A DNA stretch of 34,112 nucleotides, taken from an uncultured Clostridia bacterium. GTDB taxonomy: Bacteria; Bacillota; Clostridia; Lachnospirales; Anaerotignaceae. Location of the stretch: NCBI GenBank assembly GCA_944384255.1, contig CALWSS010000064.1, forward strand, positions 1 to 34,112. The letters run 5' to 3'. The position numbers and the translations under genes were made by a program. Below are positions 1 through 7,447 of this stretch, in pieces (the first letter of the stretch is position 1; every line of letters starts with the position of its first letter). Under the pieces are notes generated by a model. That model did not search any database, was not told the origin of the DNA, and saw only the letters and a program-made list of their open reading frames with translations.

Positions 1-104
1 AAAGCAAGTAAGGTCCCTTGAAGACTACAAGGTAGATAGGCCAGAGGTGTAAGTGCAGTAATGTATTAAGCTGACTGGTACTAATAGACCGAGGGCTTGA
101 CCAA
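1..104 (+). rRNA. 23S ribosomal RNA, 3' end (partial)
   Basis: The window opens inside the last ~100 bases of 23S rRNA. The terminal segment containing CTGACTGGTACTAATAGACC and then GAGGGCTTGACC matches the conserved 3' end of bacterial 23S (E. coli: ...GGTACTAATGAACCGTGAGGCTTAACC). The 5' part lies outside the window. The mature 3' end is placed near 104 by analogy and could shift by a few bases. It is followed by a 58-nt spacer and two tRNAs; no 5S sequence is seen. Confidence 0.95.
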
Positions 105-162
105 AGCAAAAGCGGCTCGATATTGACAAAGTTCTTTATTCAGTTTTGAAGGTACAGACAAT

Positions 163-235
163 GCCGATGTGGCTCAATTGGCAGAGCAGCTGACTTGTAA
201 TCAGCAGGTTAACGGTTCGAGTCCGTTCATCGGCT
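163..235 (+). tRNA. tRNA-Thr (anticodon UGU)
   Basis: A complete 73-nt cloverleaf. Acceptor GCCGATG (163-169) pairs with CATCGGC (228-234), with discriminator T at 235. The D arm is GCTCAATTGGCAGAGC, the anticodon stem GCTGA/TCAGC encloses loop CTTGTAA with anticodon TGT at 196-198, and the T loop is GTTCGAGTC. CCA is not encoded. It lies directly downstream of 23S, so it is probably part of the rRNA transcript. Confidence 0.97.
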
Positions 236-252
236 TTTTATCATTTTATTAT

Positions 253-326
<74 letters not shown>

Positions 327-330
327 TTTG

Positions 331-359
331 AAAGCACACATAATTTGTGTGCTTTTTTT
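331..359 (+). terminator. Rho-independent terminator of the rRNA/tRNA operon
   Basis: AAAGCACACA and TGTGTGCTTT form a strong hairpin with a short AT loop, followed by a run of seven or more T. It starts 5 nt after tRNA-fMet. Confidence 0.93.
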
Positions 360-365
360 GTATTT

Positions 366-398
366 AAAAGTTATAAAAAGTTATAAAAAGTTATTAAG
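366..398 (+). repeat. Short tandem array A (GTTATAAAAA units)
   Basis: Three units with core AGTTATAAAA begin with G at 370, 380 and 390, an exact 10-bp period, and the last unit decays to GTTATTAAG. The array begins 7 nt after the rRNA/tRNA terminator and ends about 50 nt before the next -10 element. It belongs to the same repeat family as the arrays at 6895, 8786, 14208 and 21536. Confidence 0.8.
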
Positions 399-443
399 AT
401 ATTTTTAAAAGTATCCGGATTTTAACAATACTTAAATTAAAAA

Positions 444-452
444 TGTTATAAT
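444..452 (+). promoter_or_regulatory. Extended -10 promoter of the ybjQ-like gene
   Basis: TGTTATAAT contains a perfect TATAAT (447-452) preceded by TG with one intervening base, the extended -10 form. No good -35 is visible. The start codon lies 26 nt downstream of the -10. Confidence 0.6.
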
Positions 453-477
453 CAAAAAAACGAAAGGAGTGACTTTT

Positions 478-789
478 ATGTTAGTAACAACAACACCTGA
501 TATACCGGGAAAGGAATATGAAATACTTGGAATAGTTAAAGGCTGTACGGTTCAGTCCAGAAATATTGGCCACGACATAGGTGCCAGTCTTAAAACAATT
601 ATAGGCGGTGAAATTCAGGGTTATACCGAAATGATAGAAAAAGCTCGTGAGATTGCTCAGGACAGAATGATAAATGAGGCTCGTAATATAGGTGCCGATG
701 CTGTTATTAACGCAAGATTTGCCACTTCTTCTGTTATGCAGGGTGCTTCTGAGATATTGATGTACGGAACAGCCGTTAAATTCAAATAA
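478..789 (+). CDS. YbjQ/UPF0145 family protein
   Basis: A 103-aa protein of the YbjQ (UPF0145, DUF74) family, a small soluble fold annotated as a putative heavy-metal-binding domain. The biochemical role is not established. The whole length fits the family: an N-terminal TTTPDIPGKE strand, the G-V-K-G-C-T-V-Q-S stretch, a central helix rich in E/R, and a C-terminal GADAVINARF segment, which is the family hallmark. The start was moved from GTG 469 to ATG 478, because AAAGGAG at 464-470 is the ribosome site and overlaps the GTG. It is followed after 14 nt by a membrane-protein gene, so the two are probably co-transcribed. Confidence 0.9.
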   Translation: MLVTTTPDIPGKEYEILGIVKGCTVQSRNIGHDIGASLKTIIGGEIQGYTEMIEKAREIAQDRMINEARNIGADAVINARFATSSVMQGASEILMYGTAVKFK

Positions 790-803
790 AAAGGCGGTGT
801 TTT

Positions 804-1439
804 GTGGAATTTATATTCAAAACAGAGTCGTTTAACATTTTAGCTTTTAAATATGCTGAGGAGCAATTAATTGAGCCATTAAGAAAAATAACAGAGCTTA
901 ATTCACGTGAAAAATTGCCTTTATTATGGAAATTTTCTGACAGACTTAAAAAACGAAAAAATCATGTTTCGAAAGAAATTATAAACCGCCGTATTAAAAG
1001 ATACAGGGTTTGGGGATTTTTTATATTTTTAATGAGCTTATTTTTGTTTATACCCAGCGTTATGGACACAAAAGAATTATTATTTCCGCTAATTGTAAGT
1101 TCAATTACTATGGCAATAGGTCTGTTTTTTGTATTTTCTTGCAGTGGCAGTTATGATAAAAGGCTGAAAAAGTCGGCTCATCTGCTTGTTAAGTCACTTG
1201 AAAATATAAAGAAATATGAAATTATTTTTAATGATGAAGGCTTTGATTTGAACAAAGCTGATTTTATAAAATACAGTGAAATTAAGCTTCTAACTAAAAC
1301 ACAGGATTTTTATGTAATATTCTACAAAGAAAGTGTAACTGTTTTTTCTGTTAATTCTATTTATAACAACAGTAATAATTTGTTTGAAGAATTTTTAAAT
1401 AATAAAACCAGTTTAAAATTTCAATACTGCCAGTTATAA
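804..1439 (+). CDS. YcxB-like membrane protein
   Basis: A 211-aa protein with a basic cytoplasmic N-terminal part and two hydrophobic segments at about residues 70-90 and 92-112. The C-terminal domain (about 130-205) has the pattern ...IIFNDEGFDL...FIKYSEIK...DFYVIFYKESVTVF. That resembles the YcxB-like domain, a PH-like module on two-TM proteins of unknown function. The start is GTG at 804, preceded by AAGGCGGTG. It sits 14 nt after the YbjQ gene and shares its promoter. A convergent terminator separates it from the minus-strand operon. The family assignment rests on fold-like pattern only; no catalytic residues are apparent. Confidence 0.65.
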   Translation: MEFIFKTESFNILAFKYAEEQLIEPLRKITELNSREKLPLLWKFSDRLKKRKNHVSKEIINRRIKRYRVWGFFIFLMSLFLFIPSVMDTKELLFPLIVSSITMAIGLFFVFSCSGSYDKRLKKSAHLLVKSLENIKKYEIIFNDEGFDLNKADFIKYSEIKLLTKTQDFYVIFYKESVTVFSVNSIYNNSNNLFEEFLNNKTSLKFQYCQL

Positions 1440-1448
1440 AGTAATATA

Positions 1449-1489
1449 AAACGCCCGGTTATAAATAAGTTAATAAACCGAGCGTTTTT
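1449..1489. terminator. Bidirectional terminator
   Basis: AAACGCCCGGTT and AACCGAGCGTTT form a hairpin with one mismatch and an AT-rich loop. T-tracts lie on both sides: TTTTT on the plus strand and a shorter A run on the other side. It sits between two convergent genes and probably serves both. Confidence 0.8.
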
Positions 1490-1497
1490 GTTTGTTA

Positions 1498-2445
1498 TTA
1501 TTTATTAAGTTTTTTATCAACTACAGCACGGACTTCTTTTATGTTCTCTGGTGTAGTACGGCAGCAGCCGCCTATTATTGTGACGCCGCAGTCTATCCAT
1601 TCACTGGCCATAGAGCCGTATGTTCTGCCGTCGCTTCTGCCGTGCCATGTTTTTGTAACAGCGTCGTATATTTCACCACTGTTAGGATATACAGCAACAG
1701 GCTTTGTGCCGCCTGCTTTTGCTTCTTTTATAAGGCTTGGAACAAATTCCTGGGCTGTGCAGTTTATGCCTACAGCTTCAACACAGTCGTAAGCGCTTAA
1801 AGCCTTGGCACAGTCCTTAATTTTTGTGCCTTCGCTTATATCGGTGTCGTTTTTGCAGCTGAAAGAAATCCAGCATTTAGCGTTAAGCTCTTTTACTATG
1901 TCTGCTATTATTAAAGCTTCCTCAAGGGACGGAATTGTTTCCACAGCTAATATATCGCTTCCGGCGTTCCAAAGTAATTCTATTCTGCCTTTATGGAAAG
2001 CTTTTAATTTCTCTTTTGATATGTTGTAGTTTCCTCTGTACTCTGAACCGTCGGCAAGGAATGCACCGTAAGGTCCTACGGCAGCACTTATAATAGGCAG
2101 AACACGGCCTGAATTTTTGCCTTCGCTTTCCCACCACTCATCACGGGCTGAAATAAGTATCTTTACTGAGTCGGTAATAAGTTTTTCGGCCTGCTCTTTT
2201 GTAAAGCCTTTTTTAATAAAGCCCGGAACGGTTGCCTGATAGCTGGCACTTGTGGAGCAGTCTGCACCGGCTTTAAAATAACTGATATGTACTTTTTTAA
2301 TAAGCTCAGGGTTTTCAGCCAGTATTTTGGCACTCCAAAGCTCGTCGTTTAAGTCGCAGCCCATAGCCTCAAGTTCTGTAGCCATAGCACCGTCTATAAC
2401 CATAATACCCAATTTATTTAACACATCGGTAAAGTTCTGACGCAT
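1498..2445 (-). CDS. mmuM: Homocysteine S-methyltransferase
   Basis: A cytosolic 315-aa Zn-dependent enzyme of the PF02574 family that transfers a methyl group to homocysteine to make methionine. MmuM-type members use S-methylmethionine; relatives use betaine or other donors. Zn ligands are visible: Cys229 in GINC and Cys294-Cys295 in GGCCRTTP. The N-terminal DGAMATELEAMG and the central GPYGA/ETIPSLEEA segments are also typical. The start was set at ATG 2445 because GGAGG lies 8 nt upstream; the longer start at 2469 would overlap both that site and the upstream gene. It is the last gene of an operon with a BCCT transporter and an M20 peptidase. The methyl donor is not determined by sequence. 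Confidence 0.9.
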   Translation of the reverse strand: MRQNFTDVLNKLGIMVIDGAMATELEAMGCDLNDELWSAKILAENPELIKKVHISYFKAGADCSTSASYQATVPGFIKKGFTKEQAEKLITDSVKILISARDEWWESEGKNSGRVLPIISAAVGPYGAFLADGSEYRGNYNISKEKLKAFHKGRIELLWNAGSDILAVETIPSLEEALIIADIVKELNAKCWISFSCKNDTDISEGTKIKDCAKALSAYDCVEAVGINCTAQEFVPSLIKEAKAGGTKPVAVYPNSGEIYDAVTKTWHGRSDGRTYGSMASEWIDCGVTIIGGCCRTTPENIKEVRAVVDKKLNK

Positions 2446-2459
2446 TTTTGATTCCTCCG

Positions 2460-3599
2460 TTAAAAACATAATTTTTTAACTATATTATAATAAGCCTCAG
2501 TAGCTTTTTCAATATGGCTTAATGGTATCTGCTCGTTTGGTGTGTGGGCAAATTTAAAATCCCCGGGACCGAAATATACAACAGGTATACCGTACATGTT
2601 TATAAATCCGCCTTCACCCCAGCCTGTCATAACACCTAAAGGTGTATCAGAGCCTAAAGTTTTGTCTATAACACTTTTTATTGTTAAAAAGTCTTTGTTT
2701 TCCCTGTCGGTTAAAACAGAGTTCCAGTTGCCTATAATAGTTGCTTTGGCTTTAAAATCCGGGTCACAAGCGCTTAATTTATTAATAATTGTGTCCATTT
2801 CTTCCTGAAATTCTTCAGCACTGCCGCCTGGAAGGTATCTTTTATCTATTGTTATTTTGGCATAAGGCGGTACTACATTAGGTGTTGAGCCGCCTTGAAT
2901 AACGCCTACACTCATTGCCGGCTCACCGTATATAGGGTGTGCCTTGTCTTTATATGTGGCTATAAGCTTTTTAACCTCAATTATAAATTCCGCTGCCATG
3001 TATATGGCGTTCTTTCCTAAGTGAGGTATGCTTGAATGAGCACTTTTGCCGAAAAATTCAACTTCCATCCATGCTTCGCCTTTATGTGCTGTGTGAATTT
3101 GTAAATTTGTCGGTTCTGATATCATGGCAAAATCAACTTTTGGAAGGTATTCTTTAGAAAGAGCTGTTTTTATTTCTTCTCCTGCATATTCCTCATCCGT
3201 TGAAAGCATAAGGTATAACTGGCCTTTAAGAGCGCTGTTGTTAGCTGCTGATATAAAAGCCGAAATTATGGCTCCACAGCCGCCTTTCATGTCGGCAACA
3301 CCTCTGCCGTACATAATGCCGTCTTTTATTTCGGCACTAAAGGGGTTTTTCATGCCTTCCGGTGAAACAACGTCAAGGTGGCCTTCCAAAAGAAGTTTGA
3401 AATCCGAGTCATGGCCTTTAACTGATGCAATTAAAAACGGTGCGTCGGTATCAAAGTCATACATTTTAATTTCTGCATTGGTATTTTGTGAAATTATACT
3501 TTGTGCATACTTTAAAGCTTCTCTTTTTCCGTCTATATTAAATGAATTTATTTTTGAAAGCTCTGCTGTGTATTCAATGGCTTTGTCTGCTATGCTCAT
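2460..3599 (-). CDS. M20 family metallopeptidase (ArgE/DapE/ACY1-like)
   Basis: A 379-aa two-zinc amidohydrolase or peptidase of the M20 family. The metal and catalytic residues are all present: His74-x-Asp76 in EGHLDVVSP, Asp103 in GRGVADMKGG, Glu136-Glu137 in STDEEYAG, Glu162 in ISEPT, and His352 in FAHTPNE. A lid or dimerisation domain is inserted at about residues 175-285, as in ArgE, DapE and carboxypeptidase G2. The start ATG directly follows the transporter stop codon, with GGAAAGGATG as ribosome site. It is the middle gene of the BCCT-M20-HMT operon and probably hydrolyses an acylated or peptide-linked form of the imported compound; the substrate is unknown. Confidence 0.9.
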   Translation of the reverse strand: MSIADKAIEYTAELSKINSFNIDGKREALKYAQSIISQNTNAEIKMYDFDTDAPFLIASVKGHDSDFKLLLEGHLDVVSPEGMKNPFSAEIKDGIMYGRGVADMKGGCGAIISAFISAANNSALKGQLYLMLSTDEEYAGEEIKTALSKEYLPKVDFAMISEPTNLQIHTAHKGEAWMEVEFFGKSAHSSIPHLGKNAIYMAAEFIIEVKKLIATYKDKAHPIYGEPAMSVGVIQGGSTPNVVPPYAKITIDKRYLPGGSAEEFQEEMDTIINKLSACDPDFKAKATIIGNWNSVLTDRENKDFLTIKSVIDKTLGSDTPLGVMTGWGEGGFINMYGIPVVYFGPGDFKFAHTPNEQIPLSHIEKATEAYYNIVKKLCF

Positions 3600-5195
3600 T
3601 TATTCCACATCCTTTCCTTTTTCCCAGTTGTATGCTTTGTTTTTGTCAACTGCATTTAATATTTCTCCGCTTTGAATGTCTTTTCGTATGGCTTTAATAA
3701 ATGCCCAGAAAAGAACAACAAGAGCAATAAGCACCGGAAGGGCAGAAATTGTAATAAGTGACTGTATTGTGTTAAGTACGTTAAGACCTTCCACATTGTG
3801 TTCAAGTATAAGTATTCCAACAGGTATTATAAGGAAGAGAACACACCAGAAAGTTTTGTATAATGAGTTTGGTTCTTCATCAGGTTTTAAGCCTATGGAT
3901 GTATACATACTGAGGGCTGTTCCGTTGCTTGTGGCTGTTGTGGCAAGGTTAAAGAATATAAGTATCATAAACACTATAATGGCTAATTTAGGAATCGGCA
4001 TTGTTTCAAGTACCATAAGAGTAACGCCGTTATTGCCTATATCATTGATAACTCCTGAAAGGTTAAGTCCGTGGAAAAGCTCCTGACCCATACCGTAGTT
4101 GCCAAGTATGCCGAATGTTATCCAGCAGGCTAAAGGTGCCCAGAAGCAGTTGGCAATGGCTATTTCCTTAAATGTTCTGCCGTAAGATGTTCTTGCAATC
4201 CAAATACCACACATAAAAGATATGGCAACATACCATGCCCAGTAGAATATAGTCCAGCTCTGTATAAAGCCTGTCTGTGCTATGGCATCTGTATTAAAGC
4301 TCATTCTTACAAACTCACGGATATTTGTGCCTATAGCCATAACAATGTTGTTAAGTATAAAGCTTGTATCGCCTACTACCAGTACAAAGGCAAAAAATAC
4401 TATAGCCAGTATTACGTTAAAATCACTTATTTTGCCCATGCCTTTGGCAATGGATTTTGATGTTGAAAGTGTAAAGAATACGCAGAAAACAAGTATAACG
4501 CCAATTTTAAGACCAAATGAGTTAGGTATGCCCAGTATTGAGCTTGCAAGCTCGCCTAAAACAGGTGTGCCTATGCCTACAGTTGTCATAATAGCCATAA
4601 AGTAGCAGAAAACTATTATTGCATCAATTACTATTCTTAAAACTTTCTGCCATGCGGCATTGCCGCCTACTACATTGGAGCAGAGAGCCGAAATTCTTAA
4701 ATCGCCTATTTTTTTGTTCCAGTAAAGGTATCCAATTGCTACGCCCGGAATAAGATAAAATGCCCATGCAGAAAATCCCCAGTGGAACATGCCGTAAGCT
4801 GATGCATACTCGTAAGCTTCTATTGAGCCCGGCTCAATATTAAAAGGTGTTCCGTTAACGTAATACATCCATTCACACATACCGAATATAAGTATTCCGG
4901 CGGCAAGAGCGGAGCAAAGGTTCATTGTAATCCAAGTAAATGTTTTGTAATGCGGTTTGGCGTTTCTACCGCCCAGTTTTATATCGCCCCACTTAGTTGT
5001 TAAAAACAGTATTGTAATTATGGCGTATGTAACACCTATAAGCAGGAAAAACCATGCCATGTCTGTAGTTATAAAATTATAAATAGTGTTTATAACAGTT
5101 ATAACAGTATTAGGTACAAGTATAATAGGTATAATAACAGCTACAAGTACAATAATGGCTATTGCTATAAGTGTTTTGTTTGCATTTTTAAACAT
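3600..5195 (-). CDS. BCCT family transporter (betaine/carnitine/choline type)
   Basis: A 531-aa polytopic membrane protein with about 12 hydrophobic segments. It carries the BCCT signature WTIFYWAWY in the eighth core helix region and the downstream GIWIARTSYGRTFKE loop. BCCT proteins import quaternary ammonium or related zwitterions by ion symport or exchange. The aromatic box is altered: the classical W-W-I-S-W reads W-Y-V-A-I here, and the helix that usually ends in ..EP reads FGMCEW. This argues for a substrate other than, or in addition to, glycine betaine. The start was set at ATG 5195 because GGGGAG lies 9 nt upstream; the ATG at 5204 abuts that site. It is the first gene of the operon. 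Confidence 0.92.
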   Translation of the reverse strand: MFKNANKTLIAIAIIVLVAVIIPIILVPNTVITVINTIYNFITTDMAWFFLLIGVTYAIITILFLTTKWGDIKLGGRNAKPHYKTFTWITMNLCSALAAGILIFGMCEWMYYVNGTPFNIEPGSIEAYEYASAYGMFHWGFSAWAFYLIPGVAIGYLYWNKKIGDLRISALCSNVVGGNAAWQKVLRIVIDAIIVFCYFMAIMTTVGIGTPVLGELASSILGIPNSFGLKIGVILVFCVFFTLSTSKSIAKGMGKISDFNVILAIVFFAFVLVVGDTSFILNNIVMAIGTNIREFVRMSFNTDAIAQTGFIQSWTIFYWAWYVAISFMCGIWIARTSYGRTFKEIAIANCFWAPLACWITFGILGNYGMGQELFHGLNLSGVINDIGNNGVTLMVLETMPIPKLAIIVFMILIFFNLATTATSNGTALSMYTSIGLKPDEEPNSLYKTFWCVLFLIIPVGILILEHNVEGLNVLNTIQSLITISALPVLIALVVLFWAFIKAIRKDIQSGEILNAVDKNKAYNWEKGKDVE

Positions 5196-5292
5196 AAATA
5201 TCATCTCCCCATTTGTTTTATTTTTTAATTTAAATTTTGGACTGGCCTTTCTGCAATTTTAATAAGCTGCAGTAAAATTAAATATAAAAAAC

Positions 5293-5320
5293 AGTATACG
5301 GCAATATTTGATTAAAACAA
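5293..5320 (-). promoter_or_regulatory. Candidate promoter of the BCCT operon
   Basis: On the minus strand TTGTTT (5315-5320) and TATACT (5293-5298) are separated by 16 nt. The -35 is only a half match. It lies ~100 nt upstream of the BCCT start in a divergent spacer that also carries the MATE promoter. Confidence 0.4.
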
Positions 5321-5367
5321 TAAAAAATCCATATATTTTTAAATAATTATAAATTGTTTTTTCTGTA

Positions 5368-5395
5368 TTGAAAAACAATGGCCTTTTGTTATAAT
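5368..5395 (+). promoter_or_regulatory. Promoter of the MATE gene
   Basis: TTGAAA (5368-5373), 16-nt spacer, perfect TATAAT (5390-5395). Transcription would start near 5402, giving a ~35-nt leader with GGGAGGAG before the ATG at 5437. Confidence 0.75.
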
Positions 5396-5436
5396 GTTCT
5401 GGAGTAAATATTGGGAATATTTGGGAGGAGATTATT

Positions 5437-6825
5437 ATGAGAAGGGAAAATGATTTGGGCCGGGACCCTATAGGGCCTTTGGTTCTGCGTCTTGCAGTGC
5501 CGTCTATGATAGCACAGTTTGTAAATGTGCTATACAGCATTATAGACAGAATGTATATAGGAAACATAAAAGGTGTTGGGGATTTGGCTTTGGCCGGTGT
5601 TGGGGTATGCGGGCCTATAGTAACCCTGTTAAGCTCTTTTGGCACTCTTGTGGGCCTTGGGGGCTCAATACTTATGGCCATGCGTTTAGGCGAAAACAAC
5701 AAAAAAATGGCTTATAAGCTTTTGGCCAACAGTTTTCTTATGCTGACTGTTTTTTCCGTTGTACTTACAATTATTTTTCTTTTAATAAAGAATAAACTTC
5801 TTATGTGGTTTGGTGCCAGTGAAACTACATTTGCTTATGCCAATACATATTTAAGCATATACACCGCAGGCACATTTTTTGCCCTTATGGCAATGGGCCT
5901 TAATTATTTCATAAACTGTCAGGGCTTTTCCACAGTTGGCATGATGTCGGTTGTTATAGGCGCTGTATCCAATATTATATTAGACCCGGTTTTTATATTC
6001 CTTTTTGATATGGGTGTTGCAGGAGCCGCTGTAGCTACGGTTTTAAGTCAGTTCTTTTCATTTGCTTTTGCCGCCTCGTTTTTGTTCGGCAAAAGACCGC
6101 CTGTTAAAATTACATTCGGTGGGTATGATTTTAAAATGTGGCTTAAAATAATTTCTGTTGGTCTTTCGCCTTTTTTAATACTTGCAACTGACAGTGTTAT
6201 AATAATAGTTATGAACGCTGTATTGCAGAAAGCCGGCGGTGCTCAGGGGGATACACTTATAACATGTGTAACCATTATTCAAAGCTATTTTATGCTTATT
6301 ACAGGGCCTATGATTGGCATAAGCGGCGGAACACAGGCCGTTATCAGCTTTAACTACGGAGCGGCACAAAGCGGCAGAATTCGCCGGGCAGAAAAAGACA
6401 TACTTCTTTTATGCATAGCATTTACAGTTATAATGTTTGTTGTATCCCGAACGGTGCCGCAGTATTTTGTTCAGGTATTTACTTCTTCACCGGAGCATAT
6501 AGAGCTTTCTGTTTGGGGAATAAAAGTATTTACACTGGGCATTATACCTTTAAGCTTTGAATATGTCCTTGTAGACGGCCTTACGGCTCTTGGCCGAACT
6601 AAAACGGCATTATGCATTTCAATGTTCAGAAAATGTTTTTACTGCTTTAATGTTGTTTTGTTTGCTTTTGTATTTACGGCAAAAGACGCATTTTTTGCCC
6701 AGCCGGTATCGGATATTACGGCATCGGTTATTGCAATAACTGTATTTTTGCTTGTATTTAACAAACACCTGAAAAAAAGGGAAGAACGCTATGCCGCAGA
6801 GGGAATAGGCCTGTCGGCTAAATAA
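5437..6825 (+). CDS. MATE family multidrug/Na+ efflux transporter
   Basis: A 462-aa integral membrane protein with about 12 hydrophobic helices in two pseudo-repeats. The N-terminal D-P-I-G-P-L-V-L-R-L-A-V-P-S-M-I segment, the YSIIDRMYIGNIKGVGDLALAG loop region and a second-half G-G-T-Q-A-V-I-S-F-N-Y-G-A segment are typical of clostridial MATE exporters. These couple efflux of cationic compounds to Na+ or H+ entry. Its length equals the family norm and GGGAGGAG precedes the ATG. It is monocistronic, with its own promoter and terminator. The substrate cannot be predicted. Confidence 0.93.
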   Translation: MRRENDLGRDPIGPLVLRLAVPSMIAQFVNVLYSIIDRMYIGNIKGVGDLALAGVGVCGPIVTLLSSFGTLVGLGGSILMAMRLGENNKKMAYKLLANSFLMLTVFSVVLTIIFLLIKNKLLMWFGASETTFAYANTYLSIYTAGTFFALMAMGLNYFINCQGFSTVGMMSVVIGAVSNIILDPVFIFLFDMGVAGAAVATVLSQFFSFAFAASFLFGKRPPVKITFGGYDFKMWLKIISVGLSPFLILATDSVIIIVMNAVLQKAGGAQGDTLITCVTIIQSYFMLITGPMIGISGGTQAVISFNYGAAQSGRIRRAEKDILLLCIAFTVIMFVVSRTVPQYFVQVFTSSPEHIELSVWGIKVFTLGIIPLSFEYVLVDGLTALGRTKTALCISMFRKCFYCFNVVLFAFVFTAKDAFFAQPVSDITASVIAITVFLLVFNKHLKKREERYAAEGIGLSAK

Positions 6826-6849
6826 AGTATAAATTAATTATTAATTAAT

Positions 6850-6894
6850 AAAAAGCGCTGAATTATTGATTGAAACAATATTCTGCGCTTTTTT
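6850..6894 (+). terminator. Rho-independent terminator of the MATE gene
   Basis: AAAAGCGC and GCGCTTTT pair at the base of an extended hairpin (inner ATTG/CAAT) followed by TTTTTT. Its T-tract runs straight into array B. Confidence 0.85.
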
Positions 6895-6940
6895 CTAACT
6901 TTTTTCTAACCTTTCCTAACCTTTTCTAACTTTTCCGACT
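6895..6940 (-). repeat. Short tandem array B (CTAACTTTTT units)
   Basis: CTAAC begins at 6895, 6906, 6916 and 6926, followed by a decayed CGACT near 6936. Spacings are 11, 10 and 10 bp, with pyrimidine runs between units. On the minus strand it reads GTTAGAAAA(A), so it is the inverse orientation of arrays A, C and E. It starts at the T-tract of the MATE terminator. Confidence 0.8.
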
Positions 6941-7253
6941 TATATATAGCTTTTATATAATTTTTTATTATATTTAATATAATACCATAACATTAAATTA
7001 ATGAATTGCCGTATTAAAAATTAGCCCGATTATATCGATAAGTTTGTTAAATAAAATACATGCAACTAAAAAAATGTATTATATATTTATAATCAAAATT
7101 AAGTCTAAATTATTTAACAATAATATTTTGCATTTTTTGTGCAATGTGTATATATAAATGTTTTTTATATCTTTTGTGCTCAAATATTTATTAATTAGAC
7201 ATATTTGCGGACTGAAAAAGATTTTAAATTAACAAAAACTTAACTAAAAGTTA
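6941..7253. other. AT-rich spacer without a gene
   Basis: About 310 nt of very A+T-rich sequence with no credible ORF. The only structure seen is the inverted repeat TTGCA-N7-TGCAA at 7128-7144, upstream of the CoA-transferase promoter; a similar TTGCA-TT-TGCAA occurs upstream of ilvD at 31508. Whether these are operators is unknown. Confidence 0.5.
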
Positions 7254-7282
7254 TTGCAAAAATATTCCGTTGGTGTTATATT
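7254..7282 (+). promoter_or_regulatory. Promoter of the CoA-transferase gene
   Basis: TTGCAA (7254-7259), 17-nt spacer, TATATT (7277-7282). The predicted transcript starts near 7289, leaving a leader of about 160 nt. Confidence 0.65.
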
Positions 7283-7302
7283 TACTTAAGAGGATATAAG
7301 GT

Positions 7303-7340
7303 TTTTGGTCTGGCCTTCATACTGTTAAATTAAGGCAGAC
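7303..7340 (+). promoter_or_regulatory. Leader hairpin / shared motif before the CoA-transferase
   Basis: GTCTGGCCTT (7308-7317) pairs with AAGGCAGAC (7332-7340), with one bulged G, in the 5' leader. The 5' arm includes TTTTGGTCTGGCCTTC (7303-7318), which matches 14 of 16 bases with a site at 5235-5250 in front of the BCCT operon. No known riboswitch is recognised. Confidence 0.4.
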
Positions 7341-7447
7341 TGTCATGTATCCTAAATTTAATGTTAATTATCCGACATTTATTGTTGGAGGCTTATTCCG
7401 TGTTTGTATGCCGCGGAATTAAAAAAATAGAAAAGGAGAATGTTATT

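Noticed and set aside
105-162. A 5S rRNA gene between 23S and tRNA-Thr
   Set aside because: The spacer is only 58 nt and lacks any 5S sequence.
2443-2469. Longer start of the homocysteine methyltransferase at 2469
   Set aside because: The GGAGG site lies between the two candidate ATGs and fits only the one at 2445.
3124-3675. A 183-codon plus-strand frame inside the M20 peptidase gene
   Set aside because: It is a mirror frame of a clear metallopeptidase with all active-site residues; it is rich in Ser/Ala and has no ribosome site.
1495-5436. A SAM- or methionine-type riboswitch before the BCCT-M20-HMT operon
   Set aside because: The leader is ~90 nt and AT-rich, without the stems and conserved bases of known SAM riboswitches.
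5259-5702. A 147-codon minus-strand frame overlapping the start of the MATE gene
   Set aside because: Its sequence is the antisense of the MATE N-terminus and of an intergenic promoter region; it has no ribosome site and no family resemblance.
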